Assembly: GCA_964446585.1 (NCBI GenBank)
Contig: CAYUPI010000017.1
Coordinates: 46,614 to 110,613 of the forward strand
Source of the DNA: CAYUPI01 sp964446585
GTDB taxonomy: Bacteria; Verrucomicrobiota; Verrucomicrobiia; Limisphaerales; UBA8199
Direction: 5' to 3'
Length of the DNA: 64,000 nt
Positions 1-8,730 of this stretch are shown here, one piece after another (position 1 is the first letter of the stretch; each line of letters begins with the position of its first letter). The notes beneath the pieces are model-generated. The model had not been told where the DNA came from. It did not search any database and saw only the letters and a list, made by a program, of their open reading frames with translations. The position numbers and the translations under genes were made by a program.

Positions 1-1
1 G

Positions 2-706
2 CTGGTCGGACAGCGATTAGCCCCGGGCCGGCGCCTTGCCGGCGAGTTGCATGAGGCTGGTGCCGAAATCTTGCCGCTGGCCTGCGATGTCAGCAGCGAA
101 CGCCAGGTGCGGGATTCAATTCGACGGACGGTGGCTCGCTTCGGGCGTTTGGAAATCCTCATCAACAATGCGGGCATGGTGCGCGTCAAGGCGCTACACG
201 AGCACACTGAACGGGAGTGGGACCGCGTGATGGATGTGAACGTCAAATCGATGTTCTTTGCCGTGAAGCATGCCCTGCCGCACCTGCGCTCGGCCAGGCG
301 CAGTTGGATCGTGAACGTGGGCTCGATCAGCAGTTTTGTCGGGCAGGCCTTGACGCCTGTTTATACGACTTCGAAGCACGCGATTGTCGGGCTGACGAAA
401 TCAATCGCGTTGGATTACGCCGGCGATGGTGTACGTTGCAACTGCGTCTGTCCAGGCATCACCGATACTCCAATGCTCCGAGAGCACTTGAACGCCCAAC
501 CCGACCCGGAGGCAGCGCTGGCGAGCCGGCTGCGGCGGGTGCCGATGGGAATACCGCTTACACCACAGGATGTTGCGAAGACGATTTTGTTTCTGAGTTG
601 CGACGATTCGGCAGGCATTACCGGGACGACGGTGATCATTGATGCGGGCTATCTCGCTGCTGCTGAGTGGAAAACGAAAGGGAAGACGGCATTTAGGCGG
701 GCGTAA
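2..706 (+). CDS. SDR family oxidoreductase (5' partial)
   Basis: The frame is open from the window edge, so the N-terminus with the TGxxxGxG dinucleotide motif lies outside. What remains starts at the helix before the second strand (RRLAGELHEAGAEIL). It shows the classical short-chain dehydrogenase signatures: CDV after strand 3, NNAG, the catalytic Ser-Tyr-Lys set (SISS, then YTTSK) and the C-terminal CPGITDTPM segment. Such enzymes are cytosolic NAD(P)(H)-dependent oxidoreductases acting on alcohols, sugars or fatty acyl substrates; the substrate cannot be read here. It is convergent with the rhamnose operon across a repeat-filled spacer. A TTG inside the fragment is an unlikely start because the upstream codons also fit the family. 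Confidence 0.85.
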   Translation: MVGQRLAPGRRLAGELHEAGAEILPLACDVSSERQVRDSIRRTVARFGRLEILINNAGMVRVKALHEHTEREWDRVMDVNVKSMFFAVKHALPHLRSARRSWIVNVGSISSFVGQALTPVYTTSKHAIVGLTKSIALDYAGDGVRCNCVCPGITDTPMLREHLNAQPDPEAALASRLRRVPMGIPLTPQDVAKTILFLSCDDSAGITGTTVIIDAGYLAAAEWKTKGKTAFRRA

Positions 707-711
707 AGAAA

Positions 712-870
712 GATCCAAGCACCAACGTTCGAGTTCCAGAAAAGCTCCAAATCCCAAAGCTCCAAGTGCCCCCTTGCCAAGTTTTGGATCTTGGATGTTG
801 GTGGTTGGGATTTATTTGGAATTTGGGTTTTGGATATTGGGATTTCTTACGGGCTTGCAGGTTGGCGCTT
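712..870. repeat. Imperfect palindrome of short CCAA/TTGG repeats
   Basis: The spacer between two convergent genes holds a left arm rich in CTCCAA/CCCAAA units (about 712-763) and a right arm rich in TTGGAT/TTTGGA units (about 783-850), so the strand could fold on itself. Its place between convergent stop codons suggests a bidirectional terminator or a spacer repeat. No coding frame here looks real. Confidence 0.5.
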
Positions 871-878
871 GGAGTTTT

Positions 879-1892
879 CTACGTCCGCCTTAAAACGCGC
901 TGCACCCACTCCTGATGCTCCAAATACCACTTCACGGTTTCACGGAGGCCGTGTTGGAATTTATGCGCAGGCACCCATCCGAGCTCTCGTTTGATCTTGG
1001 CCGCATCGATCGCATACCGGCGGTCATGTCCGGGCCGATCCTTGACGAACGTAATCAGCTTGCGCGAATTGCCGCCAAGTTGCGGCGCGAGTTCGTCAAC
1101 GTAGTCGCAAATCAACTCTACAATCCTAATATTGGCCCACTCATTGTGCCCGCCGATGTTGTAGGTCTCGCCCACACAACCACGCGTCAGCACGAGCCAG
1201 AGCGCTTCCGCATGATCGCGCACGTAGAGCCAGTCACGCACGTTCATTCCGTCGCCATAGACCGGCACCGGTTTGCGGGCCAGGACGCTCTGGATGACTA
1301 CGGGAATCAGTTTTTCAGGGAACTGATACGGCCCGTAATTGTTCGAGCAATTGGTGATTACGATCGGAAGGCCGTAGGTATGATGGTAGGCGCGCACCAG
1401 CATATCGCTCGCGGCTTTGCTGGCGGAATAGGGCGAGTTCGGCGCGTACGGCGTGATCTCGGTGAAATGGCCTGTTGGTCCCAGGCTGCCAAAAACTTCG
1501 TCGGTCGAGACGTGGTGAAAACGAACGTTGGCGGATGAAGCCGGCCAGGCCGCGCGGCACGCTTCCAGCAGGTTGAAAGTACCCACGACATTCGTGTGAA
1601 TGAAATCGGCCGGGCCGGTAATGGAACGATCCACGTGCGATTCGGCGGCGAGGTGCATCACGTGCGTGATTGCGTGGCGCCGGACGACGTCGATCACGGC
1701 CGGCTTTTCGCGCAGATCGACTTTCACGAACGCGTATTTGGGATGCTGAGAAATGCCCTCGAGATTGAGCAGGTGTCCCGCGTACGTCAGGCAATCAAGG
1801 TTCACCAACCGCTCGATCTCCGGCCGTTCAACGATGTGGTGGAGGAGGTTTGAGCCGATGAAACCGGCTCCTCCGGTAACCAGAAGATTCAT
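879..1892 (-). CDS. rfbB: dTDP-glucose 4,6-dehydratase
   Basis: Converts dTDP-glucose to dTDP-4-keto-6-deoxyglucose, the second step of nucleotide-rhamnose synthesis, in the cytosol. At 337 aa it has the family length. The N-terminus carries TGGAGFIGSN (NAD binding), followed by NLDCLTYAG, HLAAESHVDRSI, the catalytic STDEVFG and YSASKAASD (YxxxK), and NCSNNYGPYQFPEKLIP, all diagnostic of RmlB. Its ATG overlaps the upstream stop as ATGA, so it is translationally coupled to the epimerase/reductase gene and is the last gene of the operon. Confidence 0.95.
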   Translation of the reverse strand: MNLLVTGGAGFIGSNLLHHIVERPEIERLVNLDCLTYAGHLLNLEGISQHPKYAFVKVDLREKPAVIDVVRRHAITHVMHLAAESHVDRSITGPADFIHTNVVGTFNLLEACRAAWPASSANVRFHHVSTDEVFGSLGPTGHFTEITPYAPNSPYSASKAASDMLVRAYHHTYGLPIVITNCSNNYGPYQFPEKLIPVVIQSVLARKPVPVYGDGMNVRDWLYVRDHAEALWLVLTRGCVGETYNIGGHNEWANIRIVELICDYVDELAPQLGGNSRKLITFVKDRPGHDRRYAIDAAKIKRELGWVPAHKFQHGLRETVKWYLEHQEWVQRVLRRT

Positions 1893-2863
1893 GGTTGAGG
1901 GCGGAGGGTTGTGCGTGGTTCGGGCGGCCAGCTCTGCAGCGACTGTTCGAGGGCATCGGTCACCGGTCGCATTGCCACGCCGGTTGATAACAATTTTGTT
2001 GTGTCGAGCACGCAGTTCGACCTGGGGGTCTTTGCGGCGGAGCGATAGAACTCCTTGTCATCCTGCCAGAATTCGAACTCGCGCTCCGGCCGGAGAATAC
2101 GCCGAATCATGTCCACCACCTGGCGGGTGGTGACAAAGCCAGGGTTTACGACGTTATAAATGCCGAAAGGCGTGTGTCGTTCCCACAGATCGAGGCACGC
2201 GCGTGCGAAATCGCCGCGGTGTGAGATCGAGTTGACGTTGTCGTACACCTTGGCGTAACGCTGGACTTTGGTCAGATAATTGCGGGGTTGGTCGAATTCA
2301 TCGAAGGGGATACGCAAGCGCCAGATGTAAACCTGGCCAACGCCTGCGATAGCCTCTTCCGCCAGGGCCTTGGTGCCGCTGTAAAAGCTGCACGGCGGCT
2401 GGCGAAACGTAAAATTCGGCTCGTCGGTTTCACTGTAACCTTGGATTGAGGACGGGGCACTTTCCACGAGCGACTTCATCTCCGCCAGGCTGAGGTCTTT
2501 CTCGACGCGGCGAACGCCGCCAGCCAGGACTTTCGCTCCGGCATAAATGCACCCGGAAGATACGTGGCCCCAGGGTGTGCCGGTCACCAGGCATGCATGG
2601 GCGACTGCTTGTGGGAACAGCGTGTTGCCCGCCAGGGTCTCCGCTTTGGCGTTTTCGCAGGCATCGACGTTTGGTTTGCCGGTGTAGCCAGCGGCGTTGA
2701 TGAGGAACTGAGGCCGGGCTTCCCGCAGATATTTCAGAAGGAGATCGTAGCGCGTGTAGTCGAGCTCTTTGCGCGAGAGCGTGGTTAAGGGCGTGTGACG
2801 CTCGCGCAAAGCCCGCGCGAACGCCTGTCCGATGTAACCGCTGGCGCCTAAGAGGACGATCAT
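1889..2863 (-). CDS. NRS/ER-like dTDP-4-keto-rhamnose epimerase/reductase
   Basis: A Rossmann-fold sugar-nucleotide enzyme of 324 aa starting MIVLLGASGYIGQ (GxxGxxG). A longer frame opens upstream, but the ATG at 2863 makes a 4-bp ATGA overlap with rfbA and puts the Rossmann motif at the N-terminus. The segment NAAGYTGKPNVDACE, the SSGCIY motif with a Cys, FYSGTKALAEE (YxxxK) and RNYLTK resemble plant NRS/ER (UER1) and the mimivirus L780 enzyme, which do 3,5-epimerisation and 4-reduction in one protein, more than classical RmlD. It sits between rfbA and rfbB with no rmlC in the window, which fits a bifunctional role. The alternative is an ordinary RmlD-type 4-reductase with rmlC elsewhere. 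Confidence 0.75.
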   Translation of the reverse strand: MIVLLGASGYIGQAFARALRERHTPLTTLSRKELDYTRYDLLLKYLREARPQFLINAAGYTGKPNVDACENAKAETLAGNTLFPQAVAHACLVTGTPWGHVSSGCIYAGAKVLAGGVRRVEKDLSLAEMKSLVESAPSSIQGYSETDEPNFTFRQPPCSFYSGTKALAEEAIAGVGQVYIWRLRIPFDEFDQPRNYLTKVQRYAKVYDNVNSISHRGDFARACLDLWERHTPFGIYNVVNPGFVTTRQVVDMIRRILRPEREFEFWQDDKEFYRSAAKTPRSNCVLDTTKLLSTGVAMRPVTDALEQSLQSWPPEPRTTLRPQP

Positions 2864-3762
2864 GAAAGGGAGGCCGGGCGGGCGGCTTGTCCGAGCCGCC
2901 TTGCTTCGGCAACGACGCTCTCGAGGTAAGCGCGGTATTCGCAACGGGGCAGCCTGCCTGTGAGCGACTCCAATTGCGCCAACGACAGGAATCCTTGTCG
3001 GAAAGAAGCTTCCTCCGGGCAGCCGATCTTTACCCCTTGCCGTCTTTCGATCGTTTGCACGTAAGCGGAAGCCTCGTGGAGGCTGGAGCTGGTGCCCGCA
3101 TCAAGCCAGGCAAACCCGCGACCGAGAGGCTGAACACGCAACTGGCCGCGCCGCAGATACTCGACGTTCACGTCTGTGATCTCCAATTCGCCCCGGGCCG
3201 ACGGGTTCAGATTCCGCGTAATCGCCACCACCTGGTTATCGTAAAGGTAAAGACCGGGCACAGCGTAATTGCTCTTGGGCTGCTTCGGTTTTTCTTCAAT
3301 GGAGATGGCTTTTCCGGCGCCATCGAATTCTACCACACCATAGCGCTCAGGATCATTCACATGATAGCCGAAGATGGTCGCACCATTCGTGAAATAGGAG
3401 AATGCTTTATGAAAAGTGTCGGCCCCATAAAAGACGTTGTCGCCGAGGATCAGTGTAACCGCGTCTTTGCCGATGAATGATTCGGCGATGAGAAATGCCT
3501 GGGCGATTCCTTCAGGCTTGGGTTGTTCGCGGTACTCAATTCTCAATCCCCACACACTGCCGTCACCGAGCAGTTGCCGGAACCGAGGCAGGTCCTGCGA
3601 TGTGGAAATCAGGCAAAACTCCCGAATCCCGCCTTCGATTAGGGTCGTCAGCGGATAATAAACCATTGGCTTGTCAAACACCGGCTGGAGTTGCTTGCTG
3701 GCGACCAGCGTAAGGGGAAATAAGCGTGAACCAGCACCGCCGGCCAGGATGATGCCTTTCAT
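2860..3762 (-). CDS. rfbA: Glucose-1-phosphate thymidylyltransferase
   Basis: Makes dTDP-glucose from glucose-1-phosphate and dTTP, the entry step of the rhamnose pathway. The 300-aa length is typical of RmlA. The N-terminus has the nucleotidyltransferase signature GGAGSRLFPLT, then SKQLQPVFDKPMVYYPL, the substrate segment EYREQPKPEGIAQAF and the metal-binding LILGDNVFYG. It is the first gene of the three-gene operon and its stop overlaps the ATG of the next gene. I saw no clear promoter in the short gap upstream. Confidence 0.95.
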   Translation of the reverse strand: MKGIILAGGAGSRLFPLTLVASKQLQPVFDKPMVYYPLTTLIEGGIREFCLISTSQDLPRFRQLLGDGSVWGLRIEYREQPKPEGIAQAFLIAESFIGKDAVTLILGDNVFYGADTFHKAFSYFTNGATIFGYHVNDPERYGVVEFDGAGKAISIEEKPKQPKSNYAVPGLYLYDNQVVAITRNLNPSARGELEITDVNVEYLRRGQLRVQPLGRGFAWLDAGTSSSLHEASAYVQTIERRQGVKIGCPEEASFRQGFLSLAQLESLTGRLPRCEYRAYLESVVAEARRLGQAARPASLS

Positions 3763-3835
3763 TCAGGGCGCAGGATAGGTTCTCGGTATGCCGGTTGCAA
3801 CGAGCAAACAGCCAATCAGCCGCACAGGTTCTCAG

Positions 3836-5893
3836 CTATAACTCGGAAATCCACTTGACGAGCGCTTCATTGCTCAGGCTGGCAGATTCGATTCGCAGCC
3901 CTTTGGGTGAGCCGGCGGCTTTGTAGCCGGAACGGAGGTCATCCCGCCGCAGGGTCGGGCCCGCATTGTGCACGAACAGCGGATGCGGGGCGGCCAACAG
4001 GGCGGGGCCTTCAAATGTGCCGAAGGTGCGAAGGCCGGGACAAAACAGATTGGGTGAGAGCAACACCTGCTCGTCGGAGAAATCCATGGCACCGGCGTCG
4101 GCGATGACGTCATCGGCGGCCGGAGCCGCGAGCAGAGCCGAAAATCCGGCGGAGCCAGCACCTAGCAGGATGACCTGCGAATGCGTGCGCCGGCCCAGTT
4201 CGCAGGCGGTGACCAGATCCTGGACGCGTTGCTGTATCTTCGTGCGGTTGTAAGTCGTATAGAAATTGGCAAACGGATCGGCGTCTCCGCTTGCCGAGAA
4301 ACGGGTCACTTCCATGACGGCAATTTTGTGCTGAAGGAGCTTGAGTACCAGGCCAGTTGGAGAGACTTCCTCATTGGTCGATGTTGAGGTGTCATCGGCT
4401 GGGGCAAGCACAACCAGTTTCTGAATGTGAGCCGCGGGCGCAATTTGGGGAGTCCAATAGCTCAGCAACAACCTTCCCTCAGGGCTGCTCCGCGCGACGC
4501 GAAGGGTGGCTCTGCTGAATTCTCCTAGTTCCCTTCGCCCGGTCTGCGCGATCTCAAGGTCAGGCGCCGGCCACTCGAGCTGCAGGGTGTGGCGCCAGGC
4601 GGGCCACATGAGTCGCTTGAACTTTTCCATTCCGGATCGGCTCCGCGGAATCAGGGCCTCCCATTTCGCCCGGTGCATTTTTTTGAGTGATTCCGTGAAT
4701 TGCTCGCGGGTCATAGCATCGTCCGGGAGCTTTCCATCCGGAAAGACTCGCAAATCTGCATCTGGTTCTTTTTGGTAGGGAGCCTCCTTGAGGGAGTCGG
4801 GATCAGAGTTGTGCAACAGCCATTTGCCGAACCATCCATAGACGGCCTCGCGGCTGGTTTGATTGTAGTTATGTCCGAAGTCAAACCGGACATAATCGAA
4901 TTTGTCGCGGGCATGGAACAAATCGTAGATATGGGCAATGGCCGGGCCTTCGACCGTAAGGGTTGCCTTGGTCCAATCGCCGGTAGCGGCCACCAGTATT
5001 TGCGCCCGGGGCGCCGCGGCCGCCGCCAGTTCCATGTTGGAATATTCCACCCGCAAGCCGGGCGCATTTTCACAACTGCAACCGCCCTGCATTGTATGCG
5101 AGACCATGACGATAGGCGCCTGCGCCGCCAGCCGATCCTCGATTGCGCCCAGCATGAATGTCTGGGTGCCTCCGCCGGATTCGCCGGTGCAGGCCAGGCG
5201 TTTCTTGTCCACGTCGGGCAAAGATTCCAAAAAATCGAGCGCCCGGATGCTGTTCCAGGTCTGGAGGCCCATCAGGCTGATACTCCAGAGCTGGTCGGCT
5301 CGAGCCGCGCCGAAGGAGCGATGGTTGTCGTAGGAAGGCTGGTCACGAGACGCCTTCGCAAAATGGGTATCATTATAGCCGACCATGTCATAGGTGAATG
5401 CAACCATGCCCTGGCGGGCGAAGCTGATGCAGCGCGCGGCAGCGCTGCCGTCTTTGTTATCGGCAAGGCGTCCTTCTTTCCAATGGCCATGCGGATTGAG
5501 AATGCCCGGGAATGGTCCATGGCCCCGGCCCAGGGGACGATAAAGATTCCCAGCAAGGTAAAAGCCCGGCATGGTCTGGATATAAACCTTTTCGACGCTG
5601 TAGCCCTCGCGCTCGATTTTGCCGAAGATTCTTGGCTTCAACGGCATTCTTTCCGGCATTGGCCAAAGGCCACAACTCACGAGAACATGTTCGCGAATAT
5701 TCCTGGCGCGGTTCTGCCATTCATCGCGGGAAAAGATCACGGGAAAGTCGCGCGGCGTGTTGAGGGTCTTGATTACTGAGGAAGCTTCTGTCGTGGCATT
5801 GTCCGCGGCGGCGACCAGATCGAACCGGGTGGTCAATAGCACGAATAGCGGGAGGGCTAGTGTGAGAAGAGAGCGTTTCTTGAGAGGCACCAT
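3836..5893 (-). CDS. Secreted alpha/beta-hydrolase (acetyl xylan esterase-like)
   Basis: A 685-aa exported protein with an N-terminal signal peptide (KKRSLL, a Leu-rich core, then VAAAD). Residues about 100-370 form an alpha/beta-hydrolase domain with HGHWKEG as the oxyanion strand, the nucleophile elbow GESGGG (Ser about 239), a later Asp and the HNYN segment that could give the His. This matches the acetyl xylan esterase/peptidase-like hydrolases common in Planctomycetes and Verrucomicrobia. The C-terminal 250 residues look like a second, degenerate hydrolase domain without a clear serine elbow. It is probably a periplasmic or extracellular esterase acting on plant polysaccharides; the substrate is inferred. 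Confidence 0.75.
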   Translation of the reverse strand: MVPLKKRSLLTLALPLFVLLTTRFDLVAAADNATTEASSVIKTLNTPRDFPVIFSRDEWQNRARNIREHVLVSCGLWPMPERMPLKPRIFGKIEREGYSVEKVYIQTMPGFYLAGNLYRPLGRGHGPFPGILNPHGHWKEGRLADNKDGSAAARCISFARQGMVAFTYDMVGYNDTHFAKASRDQPSYDNHRSFGAARADQLWSISLMGLQTWNSIRALDFLESLPDVDKKRLACTGESGGGTQTFMLGAIEDRLAAQAPIVMVSHTMQGGCSCENAPGLRVEYSNMELAAAAAPRAQILVAATGDWTKATLTVEGPAIAHIYDLFHARDKFDYVRFDFGHNYNQTSREAVYGWFGKWLLHNSDPDSLKEAPYQKEPDADLRVFPDGKLPDDAMTREQFTESLKKMHRAKWEALIPRSRSGMEKFKRLMWPAWRHTLQLEWPAPDLEIAQTGRRELGEFSRATLRVARSSPEGRLLLSYWTPQIAPAAHIQKLVVLAPADDTSTSTNEEVSPTGLVLKLLQHKIAVMEVTRFSASGDADPFANFYTTYNRTKIQQRVQDLVTACELGRRTHSQVILLGAGSAGFSALLAAPAADDVIADAGAMDFSDEQVLLSPNLFCPGLRTFGTFEGPALLAAPHPLFVHNAGPTLRRDDLRSGYKAAGSPKGLRIESASLSNEALVKWISEL

Positions 5894-5965
5894 AGGCGGG
5901 AATTAAACAAGGGCAGCCGCCGGAACGCAACGGCTCAGTTCAGACGCGCCGACTTCCAGAGTTCG

Positions 5966-6919
5966 TCAGGCCGCGGCCGTCTGCTTTTGGCCGGCCGTGA
6001 GGTAATTCAGGTACTCGATCAGCCGGGATTTCATTTCCTTGCGCGGAACAATGGCATCAATCAATCCATGATCCAGCAGGAATTCCGCAGTCTGGAAACC
6101 GGGCGGTAGTTCAGCCTGAGTGGTGTCCTTAATAACTCGTGGGCCGGCAAAACCGATCATGGCACCTGGCTCGGCTACTATGAGGTCGCCGATGCCGGCG
6201 AAGCTCGCCATCACGCCGGCCATGGTCGGGTCGGTGAGCACGCTGATGTACGGCAGGCGCGCCCTGGCATGATAAGCCAGTGCGCCGCAGGTTTTGGCCA
6301 TTTGCATCAGGCTGAACATACCTTCGTACATGCGCGCGCCACCACTGGTGGAGATGAGGATGATGGGCAGGCTTTTGCCGGTGGCGCTCTCGATCAAGCG
6401 GGTCAATTTTTCGCCGACGACCGACCCCATCGAGCCGCCGAGGAAACTAAAGTCCATCACGCCAAGTGCGAGCCGATGGTCGCCGAGCTTGCCAACGCCA
6501 GTGATGACCGCGTCCTTTAAGCCGGTCGATTGCTGGTATTTCTCGAGCTTGGAAATGTAGGAAGCGGCACCGGTAAAGTTAAGGACATCAACACTCGACA
6601 TGTCGGCATCCATCTGTTCGAAAGTGCAGGTTTCGACTAGGGAATGGATGCGCTCGCGCGCGCCGATGGGGAAATGATACTGGCAGTGAGTGCAAACCTT
6701 GAGGTTTTCGTCGAGCTCTTTGTCGAAAACCATTGTGGTGCATTTCGGACATTTGGTCCACAACCCCTCCGGGATTTCCCGTTTCTTCGATTTGCCTCCG
6801 CCCAGTTTCGGTTTCCGGGCGAAGGTGGTGCTGCCAGACTGGGGCGGGGGCGTTACTGCCGGCTCAGCCGTCTCATATCCCGTCGATTTCTTCGTGAACG
6901 ATGTGGTAGCCATACTCAT
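5966..6919 (-). CDS. accD: Acetyl-CoA carboxylase carboxyltransferase subunit beta
   Basis: Beta subunit of the carboxyltransferase that moves CO2 from biotin to acetyl-CoA in fatty acid synthesis. A Cys4 zinc ribbon (Cys57, 60, 76, 79: CPKC and CTHC) precedes the crotonase-like domain with GGSMGSVVGEK, ISTSGGARMYEGMFSLMQMAKT and LTDPTMAGVMASFAG. The first 50 residues are a Pro/Lys-rich extension longer than in most AccD proteins. At 317 aa the gene is complete. It lies downstream of comF on the same strand with a gap of under 100 bp. No accA is in the window. Confidence 0.96.
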   Translation of the reverse strand: MSMATTSFTKKSTGYETAEPAVTPPPQSGSTTFARKPKLGGGKSKKREIPEGLWTKCPKCTTMVFDKELDENLKVCTHCQYHFPIGARERIHSLVETCTFEQMDADMSSVDVLNFTGAASYISKLEKYQQSTGLKDAVITGVGKLGDHRLALGVMDFSFLGGSMGSVVGEKLTRLIESATGKSLPIILISTSGGARMYEGMFSLMQMAKTCGALAYHARARLPYISVLTDPTMAGVMASFAGIGDLIVAEPGAMIGFAGPRVIKDTTQAELPPGFQTAEFLLDHGLIDAIVPRKEMKSRLIEYLNYLTAGQKQTAAA

Positions 6920-7013
6920 TGGGGGGCCGTATCCTTAAGGTTCCAGAGGGTTCGGGCGGCTGACGGTTGCTACATTGACGCCAAGGTTCATCTTACCGAT
7001 ACGCCTAAGTTAA

Positions 7014-7757
7014 TCATATACCACGGGCAACTGTCCAGACGCAAACTTCCCCGGCCCCAGCCGCCCGCAATACACCCGCGCAGGCGCTGGTCGTCGCGCC
7101 CGTGGTGAACACGTCGTCCACCAGCACAATGCGCTCGCCCTGTAATCGTTGGCCACGGCGCATTGCAAAAGCGCCCCGGACATTATCGATGCGTTCCTTG
7201 CGGCTGAGCTGCGTCTGGCTGCGCGTAGCCACGACGCGTCGGACGAGGCGTTTTTGATTGGGAATGCCGGTGGCAGCGCTCAGTCGCACCGCCAGGCGCT
7301 CGGCCTGGTTGAATTCCCGCTGGCGCTGCTTGGAAGGATGCAAAGGGACCGGCACAAGCCAGTCCCACTGTTCTCTGGCCAGTTGGGGGCCCGCCGCGCG
7401 ATTGAGCAGGTCCGCCAGAAACGGCTCGAACCAGAGCGCGCGCTGATACTTGTAGCGATGAATGACATCCCGGATTTTGTCGCGCGCAGCGACCGCTGCA
7501 CGCGCCGAAGAGAACTCAGGCTCAAATTCCTGGCAATTGCCGCAAGTAAACGCATTAGTGATCGCGCCCTCGAAAGGCCTGCCGCAGCGTTCGCAGAACG
7601 GAGGTTCGATCCATTTCGTTTCCGACCGGCAGGCCGCGCAGACGTAACCCTCCTTCGGGGTCGCCCGTGCCGAGCCGCAAGTCTGGCACGTCTCCGGATA
7701 AAAGAAGCTGAGACCGGCATTGAGCCAGCCAGCCAAAGACTCGACGAGGGCGTGCAT
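7014..7757 (-). CDS. ComF family phosphoribosyltransferase-like protein
   Basis: 247 aa with the ComF layout: four CxxC pairs in the first 75 residues (CQTC, CAAC, CERC, CGNC) forming a double zinc ribbon, then a type I phosphoribosyltransferase domain ending with the PRPP loop IVLVDDVFTTGATTSA. ComF proteins take part in uptake or processing of transforming DNA in naturally competent bacteria; many homologues have no tested role. It starts 6 bp after the stop of the CPBP protease gene, so the two are probably co-transcribed. Confidence 0.9.
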   Translation of the reverse strand: MHALVESLAGWLNAGLSFFYPETCQTCGSARATPKEGYVCAACRSETKWIEPPFCERCGRPFEGAITNAFTCGNCQEFEPEFSSARAAVAARDKIRDVIHRYKYQRALWFEPFLADLLNRAAGPQLAREQWDWLVPVPLHPSKQRQREFNQAERLAVRLSAATGIPNQKRLVRRVVATRSQTQLSRKERIDNVRGAFAMRRGQRLQGERIVLVDDVFTTGATTSACAGVLRAAGAGEVCVWTVARGI

Positions 7758-7763
7758 GGTTTG

Positions 7764-8678
7764 TCAGTGCGGGGCCTCGGCCGGGGCAGCAAGCGGCGCG
7801 GTCCGTCGCCCAAGCGGCAAAAGCACGAAAATCAGAAGAGTGGACATCAGGACCACCAGAGAAAGCCAGCCGTCGATGAGTTTGCTACTGCCCCAAAGCC
7901 AGTTGTTTGCGCCAAGAGGTTCGCACGTCAGCGCGCCATAAGATTTGAGCCAGAAAATCCAGCCGCCGTGCAGGCCGATCGAGCAGTACAGGTTGCCGGT
8001 GCGCTCATAAGCCAGCGCCAGCAGTGCGCCGACCAGCGTCAGATTGAAGAAGCCGGGTACAAGCTCGTGCCAGTTTCCAAAGCCACGCAGCATTCGGGGC
8101 AATAGCTCCAGGCCAGAATACCATTGTACCGATCCGTCTAGGCGAGCGCCTTCCATGAAGTGCACCAGGGCATAAATCATACTACTGACCGTGAGCGCGA
8201 AGACCCAATTAAACGCTCTGCGCAAAACGCCAAAGACCGCTCCGCGATATAGAATCTCCTCCAATACCGAGACCACCACTGCGGTAAGGCCTGCGCCGGC
8301 GAGTTTCGGAATTGTGTGAGCCACGGACAAATTCGCGGAGAGTGCGCGCGCACCCGAGGCCAATGCCGCAGCCGCGACCAGCGCGAGCGAAAAAAAACCG
8401 AGCATGAATCCAACTCCCAGCTTTTTCCACTGCCTCCCAGGAGGGACGAGACCAACGGCGCGGGCCGACGACAAGTCCAGGCTTCGTAATAGCGGCCACA
8501 ATCCAATGAGCGCCAGGCCCAGCAGTGAACGATTTACGAACCGATGAAAAGGACTATTGGCGAGATGCGGAAAGGTCTGGGCGAAGGATTGTGTCAGCCA
8601 GTACAGCCACGGTGCGAGTAACGCGCCACCCAGGAAAACCGCCAGTATGTAGATGCCCAGGGCCCTAACTGACCGCAT
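7764..8678 (-). CDS. CPBP family intramembrane glutamic protease
   Basis: A 304-aa polytopic membrane protein with about eight hydrophobic segments. The CAAX protease/bacteriocin-processing (Abi) signature is present: EEILYRG (EExxxR) near residue 155, a His in YALVHF and a further His in SIGLHGGWIFW. These residues form the active site of Rce1-like intramembrane proteases. The substrate is unknown. It lies between a TPR gene and comF on the same strand. Confidence 0.88.
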   Translation of the reverse strand: MRSVRALGIYILAVFLGGALLAPWLYWLTQSFAQTFPHLANSPFHRFVNRSLLGLALIGLWPLLRSLDLSSARAVGLVPPGRQWKKLGVGFMLGFFSLALVAAAALASGARALSANLSVAHTIPKLAGAGLTAVVVSVLEEILYRGAVFGVLRRAFNWVFALTVSSMIYALVHFMEGARLDGSVQWYSGLELLPRMLRGFGNWHELVPGFFNLTLVGALLALAYERTGNLYCSIGLHGGWIFWLKSYGALTCEPLGANNWLWGSSKLIDGWLSLVVLMSTLLIFVLLPLGRRTAPLAAPAEAPH

Positions 8679-8730
8679 GCGCGCATCGTAAGTGCCTACC
8701 GGCGCAAGCCAAGCGCGAAGTAGCGCGGGC

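Noticed and set aside
4700..5779. 359-codon open frame on the plus strand
   Set aside because: It lies antisense to the secreted esterase, which has a signal peptide and clear motifs; the antisense translation has no domain pattern.
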